Assembly: GCA_963573305.1 (NCBI GenBank) | Contig: OY754330.1 | Coordinates: 2,790,001 to 2,854,000, forward strand | From: Pyrrhosoma nymphula | Taxonomy: Eukaryota; Arthropoda; Insecta; Odonata; Coenagrionidae | Length of the DNA stretch: 64,000 bases | Reading direction: 5' to 3' | In this document: piece by piece, positions 12,605 to 22,308 of the stretch | Numbering within the stretch: the first letter of the stretch is position 1 | How the letters are laid out: each line of letters opens with the position of its first letter | The notes under the pieces: model-generated | Databases searched by the model: none | Told to the model about the DNA's origin: nothing | What the model saw: only the letters and a program-made list of their open reading frames with translations | Made by a program: the position numbers and the translations under genes

Positions 12605-12645
12605 TCAGTTCTATTAAAAAGCGGCCGTTCGCAGTGCAGTCTTTC
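12605..12645 (+). promoter_or_regulatory. Candidate TATA/initiator core promoter
   Basis: TATTAAAA at 12,612-12,619 lies about 21-26 bp upstream of CAGTGCAGTC, an arthropod initiator-like sequence. The downstream sequence is GC-richer and ends at a consensus splice donor, which is why I propose a promoter. The TATA-to-initiator spacing is slightly short, so this remains a hypothesis. Confidence 0.35.
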
Positions 12646-13049
12646 TCATGATATCTGAAAAGAGTGGACGTAAGGATGTCTTTGTGTGCGCCGTTATCCG
12701 TCTATCCTCTTTCATTTCTGATTTCGATCACAGAAGGGATTCGTGCATCGTTTCCACGTTGAGTGACTTCCATTCTCGTTCTAATACTTAAGTGGACCAA
12801 CCGATTGCGTACTTTCCTCCTCATTCAGACCTCATCTGTGTCAGTTCAGAGAAAATCTCTCTTTTTTCTTTCTTTCCTTCCACCGACGCATTGCTGTTCA
12901 GAATTCATTTCGCATAGCCGTGACTCGTGGTGCGGAAGACGAGGTTCGTTAATGCTGTGGACTAGGCCTCGCTTGCAATTGGCAATGAGAATTCGTCATC
13001 TCCTTGCCTTTATTCCCCGTGTGGGCCGCTCATCTGGCTCCCTGAGGAG
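12638..13049 (+). other. Candidate first exon ending in GAG|GTAAGT
   Basis: This GC-richer segment of about 410 bp begins after a possible TATA/initiator and ends CTGAGGAG followed by GTAAGTAAGT (13,050), a full-consensus 5' splice site. A 96-codon frame starts at 12,763 and runs through the donor, but it has no recognisable domain and weak start context. I consider it more likely a 5' UTR exon than coding. The downstream exon is not identified in this window, and part of any intron would contain the PLE at 13.3-14.6 kb. Confidence 0.35.
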
Positions 13050-13376
13050 GTAAGTAAGTACTCTTTCTCAAGCGAAATGCCTTGGTGGCTAAATCACATG
13101 AGTTTCGCTTCGGGAAGACAGTCAATTTTTACATTTCCTCCATTATAACCTCCGCTCTGTTTTCTCAATTCCCGTCCAAGTGTTTACTTCAATGTTTTCC
13201 TCTGGTCAATTTTATTCTTTCATGCATCGCTCCTTTTTTAGGAACAGACCTCTCTTTTTTAGAGATCAGTTCAGGATATACAAGATGGTTAAAGGGTTGA
13301 CTTTGTGGAATTTCGACATGATGTAATAATTAAAACTTTGTAATATTCCACACTGTTTTATTATTAGTACAAGCCT

Positions 13377-13408
13377 GACCGGTTTCAATGTCAACACATC
13401 ATCATCAG
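13377..13408 (-). ncRNA. Hammerhead-like ribozyme of PLE-1
   Basis: The most complete motif in the window. Minus strand: helix I GGCCU paired with AGGCU (one G-U), CUGAUGA (13,402-13,408), one extra U, helix II GAUGU/ACAUU closing GUUG, GAA, helix III ACC/GGU, and C17 at 13,377. It lies 3' of the GIY-YIG endonuclease on the same strand, where PLE hammerheads are expected. It differs from the canonical core only by the inserted U between A9 and helix II. Cleavage competence is unknown. Confidence 0.72.
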
Positions 13409-13619
13409 AGGCCAAAATAGCTAAGTACAGAGGTGGTGGCTTGATATTTATATATATACTGGGTTCCCGGGGAAGTAAGGAGGAGGAGGAGGTTGGGATG
13501 GGATGGGGGGGGGGGAGATATTAGTAAAGAGGCGGGGGTTAACGTGGCAAGGTCACGGGCAATTTAAAACCTACAGCGTCAAGAGTTAAAGGGGGGGAGA
13601 GGCACGGTAAAAAGGGGGG

Positions 13620-13925
13620 ACAATTTGTCCGGAATAAAATCATTTAAGACCCTATGACTAGATTTTTTGAAGGCTAAAACAATTTCAAAATTTTCTAAAA
13701 AATCCAATTTGGCACCTTTGTCACAAAAATATAAAATTTTTGGATTAAAATTAGAAATGCGACTGTGGTCAAACAGATGCTAAGCAAACACAGAGCTGTT
13801 GTCATGATTTAAAAAACATTTCAAATGTTCGGACGTTCTTGTTTTAAATTTGCGGCCAGTTTGACCGACGTAAAAACAGTTGCATCCGGGAGAATCACAC
13901 TTTAGGGAGTACGCCCCGCTTCTCT
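13620..13925 (-). pseudogene. GIY-YIG endonuclease domain of PLE-1
   Basis: One frame reads GAYSLKCDSPGCNCFYVGQT followed by GRKFKTRTSEHLKC, then KLDFLENFEI and LNDF. These fit the PLE-type GIY-YIG nuclease: GxY...YVG with a CxxC-like spacing before it, the catalytic R in the RKFKTR segment, and the E-containing helix in LENFEI. PLE nucleases nick the target for reverse transcription. One in-frame stop (after SSVFA) and further breaks show it is non-functional. Its position between the thumb and the hammerhead is the normal PLE order. Confidence 0.88.
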
Positions 13926-14034
13926 CCAAATTGTCTTAGGGATCTTTAGAGTTAAAAAGGAGTTTACCGATTGTCACAGGATTATAAAAACATAGTTTAA
14001 AATTGTCCTTAGGCAGCACTCGGCTAAGTTAGTA

Positions 14035-14222
14035 ACTTACTAGGTTGATGAATCTAGGTAGCTTGCACCATCTCCTAGGTTTGTCCGGGGGAATGGGGGT
14101 GAGGAGAGTGGAACTCGATCTGGCTTTTTTGCGTAAATGATGTAATAACAACTTTGCAATAAGGTCCTCCTCTTTGTATCCATTCCGTGAGGCGACACGT
14201 TCCACAAATAGCCCACTATTAA
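14035..14222 (-). pseudogene. PLE-1 RT thumb / linker fragment
   Basis: The frame contains FVERVASRNGYKEEDLIAKL and further on PIPPDKPRRWCKLPRFI, which corresponds to the region after the reverse transcriptase fingers and palm in Penelope-like proteins (the IA..NGY segment followed by a basic linker). Its first residues overlap the last residues of the inverted RT fragment, marking the inversion break. Confidence 0.75.
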
Positions 14223-14595
14223 AGCACACATTTTATTATTTTAGATACGTGGATGATGTTATGTTCCTCTGGACTGGGACAGAGCGCCAATTAGACAAGT
14301 TCCTTGTGTTGCTAAACTCCCTCCATCCCTCAATTTCCTTTTCTGTGGAAATAGGTGGTAAGAAAATCAATTTTTTAGACTTGACCATCTTCATTTCGGA
14401 GAATAATCACTCATATTTTCCATTTTCCGTAAACAGTCCTTCAGCGATCTTATCATCACCAGTGATTCTAACCACCACCATCGCCATAAACTCGCGGCAT
14501 TCCATTCTCTCCTACACCGTCTCACCAACATCCCCCTAAGTGACCGCGAGTTTTAAAAATGAACTCAATTTCATTAAACGTATCGCCTCACGGAT
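14223..14595 (+). pseudogene. PLE-1 reverse transcriptase fragment, inverted
   Basis: The plus strand encodes YFRYVDDVMFLW (motif C with the two catalytic aspartates) and, after a short gap, KKINFLDLTI (motifs D/E). After a frameshift it continues SDLIITSDSNHHHRHKLAAF then HSLLHRLTNIPLS, and finally NELNFIKRIASRMT, all typical of Penelope-like RT. At least one frameshift and later stops are present. It is oriented opposite to the rest of PLE-1. Confidence 0.85.
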
Positions 14596-14600
14596 GACTC

Positions 14601-16090
14601 AAAAACGCTAAAATATATTGCGAAGAATCGTTACGTTTTAGCAAACATTTCGGAATTTCGACCGGAATACAAAATTCGATTGAAAGAATAAGAATCTTGA
14701 TTTTATTTTCTTTCTATTGGTATACACCTTTCCAAATAACAGAAAACCACTATTTTTAATTTCATTTTGCAAATAGAAAAAGGTCTGCAGCTTCAAATGA
14801 AGATTCAGCTGAACGCGTGTGTATTTCCACCGTCCATGCGGACGGCCGTCAAACCGCCCGCCGCCCGCGCGTGTTTTCATTCTTTGCGCGGATTTCTTGA
14901 CGCGCAGGGTCGGGAAAAAAGCGGTCGGAATTCCGTGGAAAATTGCCTTTTCCGAAGGAAAATACTTTTGAAAGGTGTCGCGAAGTTGAATCACGTTGCG
15001 GTAGACTCTTTCCTTCTGTCCTCTCTTACGATGCAGTTATTATTTGTAATTTAATTTCTCCGTGCCCTGAGACATTAACCTTGGTGCGTTATAAGTTAAT
15101 GTGAAGCTCTGTTGCGTTGCGAAACATTTCATGCAAACTTTTTCGATCGTTCATTGTTCGTGCTGACCTAAATTTTGTAAATCTGGTCCTTTTTTATGTT
15201 GTCATCTTTCATTTTTGTTTTTCGCACTTTTTTTAAAATATGACATTTACCCAACATTCCATGCTCCGTGTATGTCGCTAGTGATGAAAAATGTTTGGTA
15301 GAAGATTCAGTCAGGTTAGGTGGTGAGTAATATATGGTAATTTCGTAACGGTATGTTCATCGTTAGACCAAGAGCAGCTCTCTGTACATGTATCCCGATG
15401 GAAATGGAGACTTTTTCTCCTCTTGTGTGCGCGCGCCTCTTGTCATCCGTCGAGCCGTAGTTCTTCCCATCACAGGAGAGGGGCGCTGCAGCGGAAGTTT
15501 TCCGTCATTAATGATTAGACAACTATCAAATTCAAGGTCGGAGTGAAACGTGACTTTACTCGTAGCAAGCTGATTTAAAAAAAAGGGGGCCTTGTGACAC
15601 ATTAACGCAATTGCACATTGAGGAAAGGCTATTTATATTGTGAAGTCGGCGATTTGGCGAAGCAGTTCTCACCCACCGGGAGGGAGGCTGGACGCCGCGC
15701 CGCTGGTCTTCAGGCCTGCCTTCGGTGATATCCGGCCAATGAAACGCTGCCAAATGCTTCGTCATCTGAAGTTCGATTTCGATGCGGATCTGCGAGCATC
15801 GATCAATAATTTATGATTGCGTTTGTTTCTTTTTTTCTTCTTCGCCGGTGCGGCTTGGGAGCAAGGTCACGTGAACTAGTGCGCGGAGCAAGGTCTCGTA
15901 TTGTTCTCTGAGAGATCATTGCGCCGAATTGCACTGCGGCGGTCATCTTTCAATTGTCTTTTTGCGCGCTGGACTTTTAAAGAAAATAGAAGTTCATGAA
16001 AACTTCTTGCAATGCACTGGGGAAATCGAATATGATTTTTTCCTCTTATTGGCCTGGAAAATCGGCATGTAAAGCAGCGAATCGCTGACA
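14601..16090. other. No supported gene; GC-rich patches
   Basis: A CG-rich patch at about 14,830-14,920 has open frames on both strands without recognisable domains. A frame of 79 codons at 15,363-15,602 (minus) is also unrecognised. Nothing here can be assigned. Confidence 0.45.
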
Positions 16091-16099
16091 ATTTGTGAA

Positions 16100-16350
16100 T
16101 TCATATAGTGTATTCCACTCTTATTCCGTCCACGTTATCTCTTAAACTTTCCTCTTCTTCCGTATTATATGTTATCCTTTCTATCCGATGTATCCTTTCT
16201 ATTTTATTTATTATGTCCTTCCTCTTATATCCTATCTTCTTCTTCCGTATGAATATTATTTCTATTCCGTACAATATTCCGTATGAATATTTATATTACC
16301 CCCCCCCCTGCCACACACCCTTGAGGTGGCTGGCAGGGTATTTTGTAGAT
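16100..16350 (+). mobile_element. 3' tail of a non-LTR-type element, copy 1
   Basis: A pyrimidine-rich stretch leads into CCCTGCCACACACCCTTGAG then GTGGCTGGCAGGGTATTTTG and GTAGATGTA. The final part forms a CCCTGCCAC/GTGGC.GGCAGGG hairpin. The same end recurs at 56,441-56,486. A hairpin followed by a short repeated tail is typical of the 3' ends of some insect LINEs or SINEs. No coding sequence is visible. Confidence 0.6.
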
Positions 16351-16507
16351 GTATTCCTATTTATTTGTTGGAGGATTGCCAATGTTCTTATGTTTCAAAG
16401 GTCTTGCTTTTGTTTTTCACACGGTTTCGTGCCCTCGGATGCGTTTAGTGGTGAAAATTGCAGAAATCCTCGACTTAATTAGTAAAATCAACTTCGATGA
16501 ACTCCAC

Positions 16508-16750
16508 ATTCTCTGGCGTAACTTTGTGGAAATCCATATTGACAGAATCAATACAAACTTTGTAAATTTCACGATGAACTTTATTTCAATACGACCGGTT
16601 TCATCGCATATAGGCGACATCTTCAGGTCTCTTCCCCTGAAGGTCTTCGCCGGAATATGTCGCCTATATGCGATCAAACCGGTCGTATTGAAATAAAATT
16701 CATCGTGAAATTTACAAAGTTTGTATTGATTCTGTCGAAATCAACTTCCA
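16508..16750. mobile_element. Hammerhead palindrome 4, family shared with 55.6 kb
   Basis: The arms 16,541-16,627 and 16,636-16,736 are nearly perfect inverse copies with only a few bases between them. Each reads outward as a hammerhead-like motif, GAAACCGGTC, AATAAA and CGTGAAATTTACAAAGTTTG. The flank TCTCTGGCGTAAC and the AATCCATATTGACAGAATC segment are shared with the element at 55.6 kb, showing that this is a dispersed family. Confidence 0.82.
16593..16626 (-). ncRNA. Hammerhead-like ribozyme motif
   Basis: Minus strand: CUGAAGA (16,620-16,626), extra U, helix II GUCGC/GCGAU closing CUAUAU, GAA, helix III ACC/GGU, C17 at 16,593. Helix III and the cleavage site match PLE-1 exactly. Helix I shows only two pairs, so dimer formation or trans action would be needed. 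Confidence 0.6.
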
Positions 16751-17900
16751 TAAAAAACTGAACGTACGCTTAGATTTTGCGTGAAGTTTCCATCTTTAAA
16801 CGCTTATTATACAAATGTCTTGCCCTCGCGTAACTCAAAGACAGCACCATTATATTTTGTTTAGAAAAAAAATGATGGAATTCGACTTTCCTTTAGGGAA
16901 AAATAGGAGAGCCTTGAGTTAAAAAGCTACTTAGTCTTCGGTGTTGACTGGTTTTCATGTATTATAATGTTTCTGGGCGCTTTAAAGAAAATTTAAGCGT
17001 AATATATAAATATAGTTAAACAAATGAAGAAAAAATAATAAGTGAGACGTACGAAATCGACGCTTGATGAATATTATTTTATGCCTTTCCGGTGTGTGTG
17101 GGACTGATTTTAGAGGGAATATTTAATAAACTGAAATAAACTAATAAAAATGCATCAGATCTATGCATTAAATAAGAAACTGGTAGATCAATATTTTTAA
17201 ATGCATTTAGACATGTATGTAATATTTGAAATATCCATTGTTAAATATCAATAAGAACTTACGCCGCAATACTTTATGAATGACTGAAATAGCAGAGAAT
17301 GGCTTGGCTAAAAGTAAAAAAAGGACCTCTACTGGATGGCTGCAAAAGCCGAATAGACTGATGACCATCCGATGAATTTCTTGGCTGGGAATGACAAAAG
17401 AAAAGGATTCAGCACAAACCAATGAAATTGCAGAGATTTTTCACCTTCTAAAGTGACACCAGTGCAAAATAAAAAAATGATGGCGTGATAACCTTAGGTA
17501 TCGTCGAGCAAGTATTAAATGCGGAGAGACGATACTACATATAGTAGGCAGAAGAACAGTGCAAAACATTTTAAACCATATAGTAATTATTTGATATGTT
17601 GTGACCAATGCTGTCGTAGCAAAGCATCCAAACTTGAGCTTTTCTTATGCTTTTAAATGAAGAAAAAGGATTGGATGTTGAAGGCTGTTGCATTTCCGAT
17701 CTTATTTTCGTGTGTAGAGCTCCATTTTGTATCCATCATGTAATGCGCATGCAGGTCCAATTTGCACAGTGAAGGTCCATTGGTGGTTGTGAATCCGGGG
17801 ACGCGAGAGCCGATTAATCAAAAGCAGCCGAAAGGTCCGAATGCGAGAATGGGAAGAAGGAGAAGAAGAGAAGAAAACGTGTAGAGAGATAAATTGATCC
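16751..17900. other. No gene recognised
   Basis: AT-rich sequence with no recognisable gene or defined repeat. A 71-codon minus-strand frame near 17,300 is hydrophobic in part but lacks supporting context. Confidence 0.5.
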
Positions 17901-18764
17901 TTAAGGTAGAACCTGCGCATCGAAGTACTGCTTTCATTAAATAGATGAACTCGACAGCAACAAGATAAAATGGCTCAAAATGTTATTAATAATAATTGAA
18001 AATAATTTTCAATCAATCAACATGGCTGTACAGTACATGCATTTACTTCAAAATGAAGTAATCCTGTCATATGAAAAATGGCTTTTATATTGACGCCATG
18101 TCTCAAAGGAATTTAAAGACTTTCTCTGGAACTGCAGTAAAGCTGCATAAATAAAAAATTAGGGATGAATTAAAACAACAGAACTAGTGAGTGCTTTTGT
18201 TCTTTTTATGTAAACTTAATTAAAACAAATGTATTATATATAATTGCTGACGATGAACTCGACAACACTGTATAGCTCTCAACATATCACAGTTTCACTC
18301 CGGTCCGGCACCTTTGTTTGTTTGCATAGTTTCACTCCGATGTTTATGTTTACTCCTCGAACATAGTTGCCAAGTCTGTTTCAATATGGTGGCTACGGAA
18401 CGAAAGTAAGACTTCATCGTATTTCAAACATAAATATCTGGATTGAATGGCCGATAAGGTAACCTGAAAAAAATTCATTGTATCCGTTGATAATTTAATC
18501 ACCACATGGTCGTTTTTGAGGTAGCCTAGTCGAGGAAAATCTCGAGAAATAAAATATTGAAGTGAGGGACGACACCATTCGGCCATAAGAGCAATGTAAT
18601 TTGAGGCTTAAAATGACGATTTTCAAATCCTGTTATCAGCGCTAAATGGCCGATTATTCCCAATTACTTTTTCACAGATCGACTAAGGCATAATTTTTCT
18701 GCAATATATGAAAATATCAGGGCATGTTATCGAAGGTCCTTGTAGTAGGAGGTTCTACCTTTCA
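17901..18764. mobile_element. TTAAGG-type MITE, family D
   Basis: This element is about 860 bp, with ends TTAAGGTAGAACCT (17,901) and AGGTTCTACCTTT (18,763). The interior is non-coding. GATGAACTCGACA occurs twice in direct orientation (17,944 and 18,250). The right TTAA is eroded. The termini belong to the same TTAAGG group as families A to C. Confidence 0.65.
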
Positions 18765-18772
18765 GATGCAGC

Positions 18773-18788
18773 GGGGGGGGGGGGGGGG
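18773..18788. repeat. G16 homopolymer
   Basis: Sixteen consecutive G on the plus strand just outside the right end of MITE family D, followed closely by a T run. Its length may be unstable and prone to sequencing error. Confidence 0.9.
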
Positions 18789-18956
18789 TAGAGTTTTTTT
18801 TTCGATTCGCGTGCTTTCCGTGAGCTTTCGGGGGAAACCAATTGTCTCACTTGAGTGATCCGGACGTCGAACCATCCGGGCCATCGGTGCCAGGGTCGAG
18901 GCGCAAATCCTCGACCGAACCCGGTTGCATGACTTCCTTTGTATTATTAGTTGTAC

Positions 18957-18988
18957 CTGAAGATGACGCTTTGAAGTTAAAACGCGTT
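18957..18988 (+). ncRNA. Solitary hammerhead-like motif
   Basis: CUGAAGA (18,957-18,963), extra U, GACGC beginning helix II, then a weakened 3' side (UAAAACG in place of GAAACG). Helix III is ACG/CGU with U17 at 18,988. Helix I is a perfect GUAC/GUAC pair flanking the core. The following GTGGACAGAACCAAGTTTG resembles the PLE 3' box. No inverted partner lies nearby. The G12-to-U change probably abolishes cleavage. Confidence 0.45.
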
Positions 18989-19029
18989 GTACTGTAAATG
19001 ATTCAGTGGACAGAACCAAGTTTGATTAT

Positions 19030-20555
19030 TTCATCTCACTCTTACGTTTGTCGGAGCGATGTAATTACGAGCTCCTTCGCAGAACTGTTGATCTTAGAGC
19101 TCGTGGCGGTATCCTTAAATGGCATGCTTGAGTGAGCCTCAACCCCTTGCCTCCTTAACCGACTCCCTATTTGCCACGTGGCGAGCCTCTTGCTGACATC
19201 CCCTGCCTCAAATCAGCCTCCTCCCTCCCCGCCTCCCCTCCCCCCCTCCAATCCGACCTAAAGGTTTCTTGAAAAGAATTCTCCTCGTAGCCCACTAAAT
19301 GCATTTTCCCACATGCTTCGCTTTCATCTCTCTCCATCACTAATTATAACCCTCTCCTCTTCTTCTGAATGTTCTTCTTCCCTCCCGTCACGCAGAATAT
19401 TATTACGAGCGCCTTATATGTGCATTCATGCAATATGGCTGATTGAATTGGGTGACTCAAGAGTTTGTTGTGTTGGAACATTCTTAAGAATCGTTTCCTC
19501 ACTTAAGATGGATTTGCTAAGTCACCAAATATCTGAGAAACATCGATACATTTAACTTCAAAGCCTCCTCAGCTGCCCAGGAGAGGTATTGCGGAGTCTT
19601 GTTTATTTGGATAAGTACGTGGGCTATGAGTCCTATTTTAGTCCATTGTTCTTCCGTTGAGAGATGACGTGAGTATTTCTAGGTAATATGATTTTCTTTG
19701 GCCTAGTTGTGAGTCACCCAGTTTACTCCGAAACCGCGTGGCTGTTATAAGCAATCGTGTAAAGGAATCGTTCATTTTTCTCCAGTTTATTGCGATAAGG
19801 TTCCGCTTACATGACGTTAACGGCGTTGGGTTATTTTCCTAGGCATCGTTGGAATGCATTTCGGCATTGACCTGATTCGTTTGTAATATTTTATCCGTAT
19901 TCTAATGAATTATATTATTTTACTCTATCGTGTGACATGTTATTTCGCGCTAGTCACTGTCCTTGGGGTGTATGGGTCGTGATATAATTATATTGAGTGA
20001 TAATTTCTCAAGTCGAGTGAACGTAACTGCGGCGTGTGGAGCATTTGAGGAGAGAGGGGGGTTGGGATAGGAGGGAGGCTATTATGCTTTACCGGCTCTG
20101 ATGACTAGTCAGATGAAAGTCAGCCTCAGCTGATGAAATGAAAATGGAATCATCTGGTCATCGGTGGAAAAGTTAAAAGGCGCGTGCCATTTCTAAGCGT
20201 GTGCCATTTTTGGAGCGAACGAATAAGCATTACTTAACCAATCATGATTTTATTTTTAAACTGCGGCGTTGAACTTAGGTGAGTGTTTTTGTCTACATTC
20301 AGAATCGTCCACAGTGTGTAATTATTTAAAAGCCTGTCGTGCTGTAAGACAATTTCGATTTCATCTCGATCCAATACATTAACAATTGGTTTTTACCACC
20401 TGATTTGATGAGCGCATGGATGTTGTTCTGTTGAATCAGACATTGAGTAATGACAAAATTCACAACTCTTAAGGCATGTAGTAACTTTTGATTGCCCAGT
20501 GATGAGGATATGACAATAATTTAGGCGTTCCGATGGCTTACACAACGCAATATTT
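19030..20555. other. No supported gene
   Basis: The interval contains pyrimidine-rich sequence near 19,180-19,260 and a GTGAGT donor-like site at about 20,279 without a convincing exon. Nothing can be assigned. Confidence 0.45.
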
Positions 20556-20559
20556 GCCA

Positions 20560-20880
20560 CGTCTTTCCTGCTTCTGTGAAGTTACTGCGATTCCTAAGAC
20601 CTCGCCTGCTAATCCGAGGGTCGTGGGTTCGAGTCACGCCTGGGTCGGTTTTTTTCGCATGCCCAGGGCATGGTTGTGTTTCTGTCAAGTCCTGGTGGTC
20701 CGTATGCCCCTGAGAAACCTCAAGACAAGCAAATAGCTTCTCGGGATCGTGTAGGGGGCATACGGAACACCGGAATCGTCCGGAAGATAAAAAAAAACAT
20801 TGCGTCGTTGGTCATCTGTCTCCCGTTGACGATATTTACCGGCATTTTGTGACGTAAAGGCATTCAATTTTGACATTGCT
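20560..20880 (+). mobile_element. tRNA-derived SINE
   Basis: The head resembles a tRNA: CCTAAGACCTCGCCTGCTAA, then TCCGAGGGTCGTGG and a strong RNA polymerase III B box GGGTTCGAGTC (from about 20,627). The A box upstream is decayed. The body follows, with an internal inverted repeat CCGTATGCCCC / GGGGCATACGG (about 20,700 and 20,755). The 3' end is not clearly defined. SINEs are transcribed by polymerase III and mobilised by LINE machinery. Confidence 0.65.
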
Positions 20881-20949
20881 CGTTATCCTTTATCTATTGA
20901 AGGAAGATGTTGAAATATATTTATTAGATACATCTTTCTCTCCATGCGT

Positions 20950-21704
20950 TGCTTTTTCCAGCGTCTCGTCACTCCCAAGACACCAATTATTCCTCCTTTT
21001 GCGTGAGGCTCGCGTCTTTCACCTCATTCAATCTTGACTTTCTCGCTCTTCTTCTCTCTCTCTCTCTCCTCCCTCACCTGTTGTCACTGATTGTGTGCCA
21101 CTCGTCTGCTTCCCCGTCTATCCGTCGTTCCCTCTGCTCGGCATATTTCGTCCGTTTCCCTATTTCGATCGTCACACTTCATCCCAACTTGTGTCGCTCG
21201 TCATCTTCGCTGTAGCCTGTGGCGCGTGCCCCTGGGGGGGGGGGAGGTTAGGGACTGCCCCCCCCTTCCTCCTGCTTTCATCTCCCCGGCCTGGGAGAGC
21301 GCCCAGATCTGCACGCCGTGCACGCCTTAGGCTGTTTTGGGGCATTATGGGTCACGGTCGACGGCTCTGTGGAAAGATATGCACCGCTCCGCCCCGAATG
21401 GGAACGACCGCGCGCGAGATATTAGCGTTGAGGTGGTGGGTGGAAGTGAATGGGAAACAGGCGATTAATGTTGGTTGGTGGGGGGGGGTCTGTAAAGGGG
21501 GAGGGGGAGGATATGTAAAAGGAGGAGGGGAGTGGAGAGGCGTATGCGTTCGCCTCGGTTGTGAGGCAGTTTCCATTCTCGCCCCCCCTCTCTCGTATGT
21601 TTTCGTGGCTCCTCGGCGCGGGCGGCGGCGGCCGCTATTTAAGCTCCCCGACGTTGCCGCGCGGACGACAGCACCGGCGAGGGAAACGAAACGTAAAATT
21701 AAAA
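20950..21704 (+). promoter_or_regulatory. GC-rich promoter-like region with TATA box
   Basis: The region contains a CT microsatellite (about 21,048-21,068), several G/C runs (21,235-21,244, 21,480-21,490 and 21,581-21,588) and a GC-rich end with GGCGGCGGCGGCC. It then reads CTATTTAAGCTCC, a TATA-like box at about 21,636-21,643. About 65 bp further is AAAATGGCATCC with good start context (ATG at 21,704), after which PLE-2 interrupts. The 217-codon frame through the region is low-complexity and probably not translated. I interpret this as a promoter with 5' UTR, cut from its exon by PLE-2. Confidence 0.4.
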
Positions 21705-21809
21705 TGGCATCCAATAATGTCAATGTGGCGATACTTGGTGGAATTTAGTTGCACTGAACATGTTGAAAGAAAAACTTTGTACAATTCCACAATATGATTT
21801 ATTTTTTCC

Positions 21810-21843
21810 AATCGATTTCAACGTCTGAGCGTCACTGTCAAGG
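21810..21843 (-). ncRNA. Degenerate hammerhead-like motif of PLE-2
   Basis: Minus strand: UUGACAG replaces CUGANGA (several changes), then UGACGC...GACGUU as helix II, and GAAAUCGAUU giving helix III AUC/GAU and U17 at 21,810. Its position downstream of the endonuclease C-terminus is right, but the first core box is too damaged for activity. Confidence 0.45.
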
Positions 21844-21919
21844 TACACATACATCTGGCACAGTTCGGGGTCTTTATACACACCGGGAGAGGAGGTGCTA
21901 AGACTAACGCGGGTGGGAG

Positions 21920-22149
21920 TTAGGGTTTTGGGATTGGGCCGTTTGCAGGAGGGGCGGGATAGTTGACTGGCGGTGGTGAATGTGGAGTCCGGGTGTTGTG
22001 GTCTTCTAGGTTAGGTTTAAACAAGGTGAAACACTTAGAAAGCAGCTGGGAACATTTGAATGCCGTTACGTCATTTAGCATCTGAACATTTGGTAGCATT
22101 TTATGTCTCGTAATTTCTAATTTTTCAAGAGTATCTAGTTTCCAACTTT
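21920..22149 (-). pseudogene. C-terminus of PLE-2 endonuclease protein
   Basis: The frame reads SWKLDTLEKLEITRHK then MLNDVTAFKCSQLLSKCF and a proline-rich tail ending in a stop near 21,922. The segment aligns with KLDFLENFEIVLAF...VLNDF of PLE-1, the E-containing end of the GIY-YIG domain. Everything upstream (RT, thumb, nuclease core) is missing because of 5' truncation. Confidence 0.75.
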
Positions 22150-22215
22150 TGGCGTCCAATACCGGCAATATACTGATCGGTTTGCCGATTTACGATCTGC
22201 TCAATACGACTGACA

Positions 22216-22308
22216 ATGGAAGTGTTGCTCACGGCAGTTGTCCTCGCTGCGTTGCTGCTGTTACATTGCATATGCATGTACTATCACTTTCAAAAGTCGG
22301 TCCACACG
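22216..22308 (+). CDS. Candidate first coding exon, signal-anchor N-terminus
   Basis: ATG at 22,216 in good context (GACAATGG) opens 31 codons that end in phase 0 at ACG|GTGAGC, a good splice donor (22,309). The peptide begins MEVLLTAVVLAALLLLH, a strong hydrophobic helix, and continues YYHFQKSVHT, a polar and basic stretch. This is the pattern of an ER signal-anchor such as those of microsomal enzymes, or of a signal peptide. An alternative frame from 22,150 runs 74 codons through the same DNA. Part of the exon recurs in inverted orientation at 26,051-26,085. PLE-2 lies just upstream and may have separated it from its promoter. No downstream exon was recognised. Confidence 0.4.

Larger units (their letters stand above)
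13310..14600 (-). mobile_element. PLE-1: Penelope-like element with inverted 5' part
   Basis: Minus strand, in order: thumb and linker (14,222 down to 14,035, with VERVASRNGYK and PPDKPRRWCKLPRFI), GIY-YIG endonuclease (about 13,925 down to 13,620), then the hammerhead motif at 13,377-13,408 and the 3' box GTGGAATATTACAAAGTTT. The reverse transcriptase piece (14,223-14,595) lies beyond the thumb in the opposite orientation. It starts at the YVDD motif and ends at IASRMT, where the thumb fragment begins VASRNGYK. That is the arrangement left by twin priming during target-primed reverse transcription. Frames are broken, so the element is dead. Confidence 0.88.
21717..22149 (-). mobile_element. 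PLE-2: 5'-truncated Penelope-like insertion
   Basis: This 433-bp minus-strand insertion is flanked by TGGCATCCAATA (21,705-21,716) and TGGCGTCCAATA (22,150-22,161), a probable 12-bp target duplication with one mismatch. It starts inside the C-terminal part of the GIY-YIG protein and ends with a degenerate hammerhead motif and the PLE 3' box (GTGGAATTGTACAAAGTTTT). 5' truncation plus a duplication of this length fits target-primed insertion. Confidence 0.82.

Noticed and set aside
21095..21748. 217-codon open frame, the longest in the window
   Set aside because: It consists of G/C-rich low-complexity sequence with frames open on both strands, has no domain and runs into the PLE-2 insertion.
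22216..22308. Assignment of the candidate exon to cytochrome P450
   Set aside because: The signal-anchor pattern fits, but 31 residues without any P450 motif are insufficient, and signal peptides of many families look alike.
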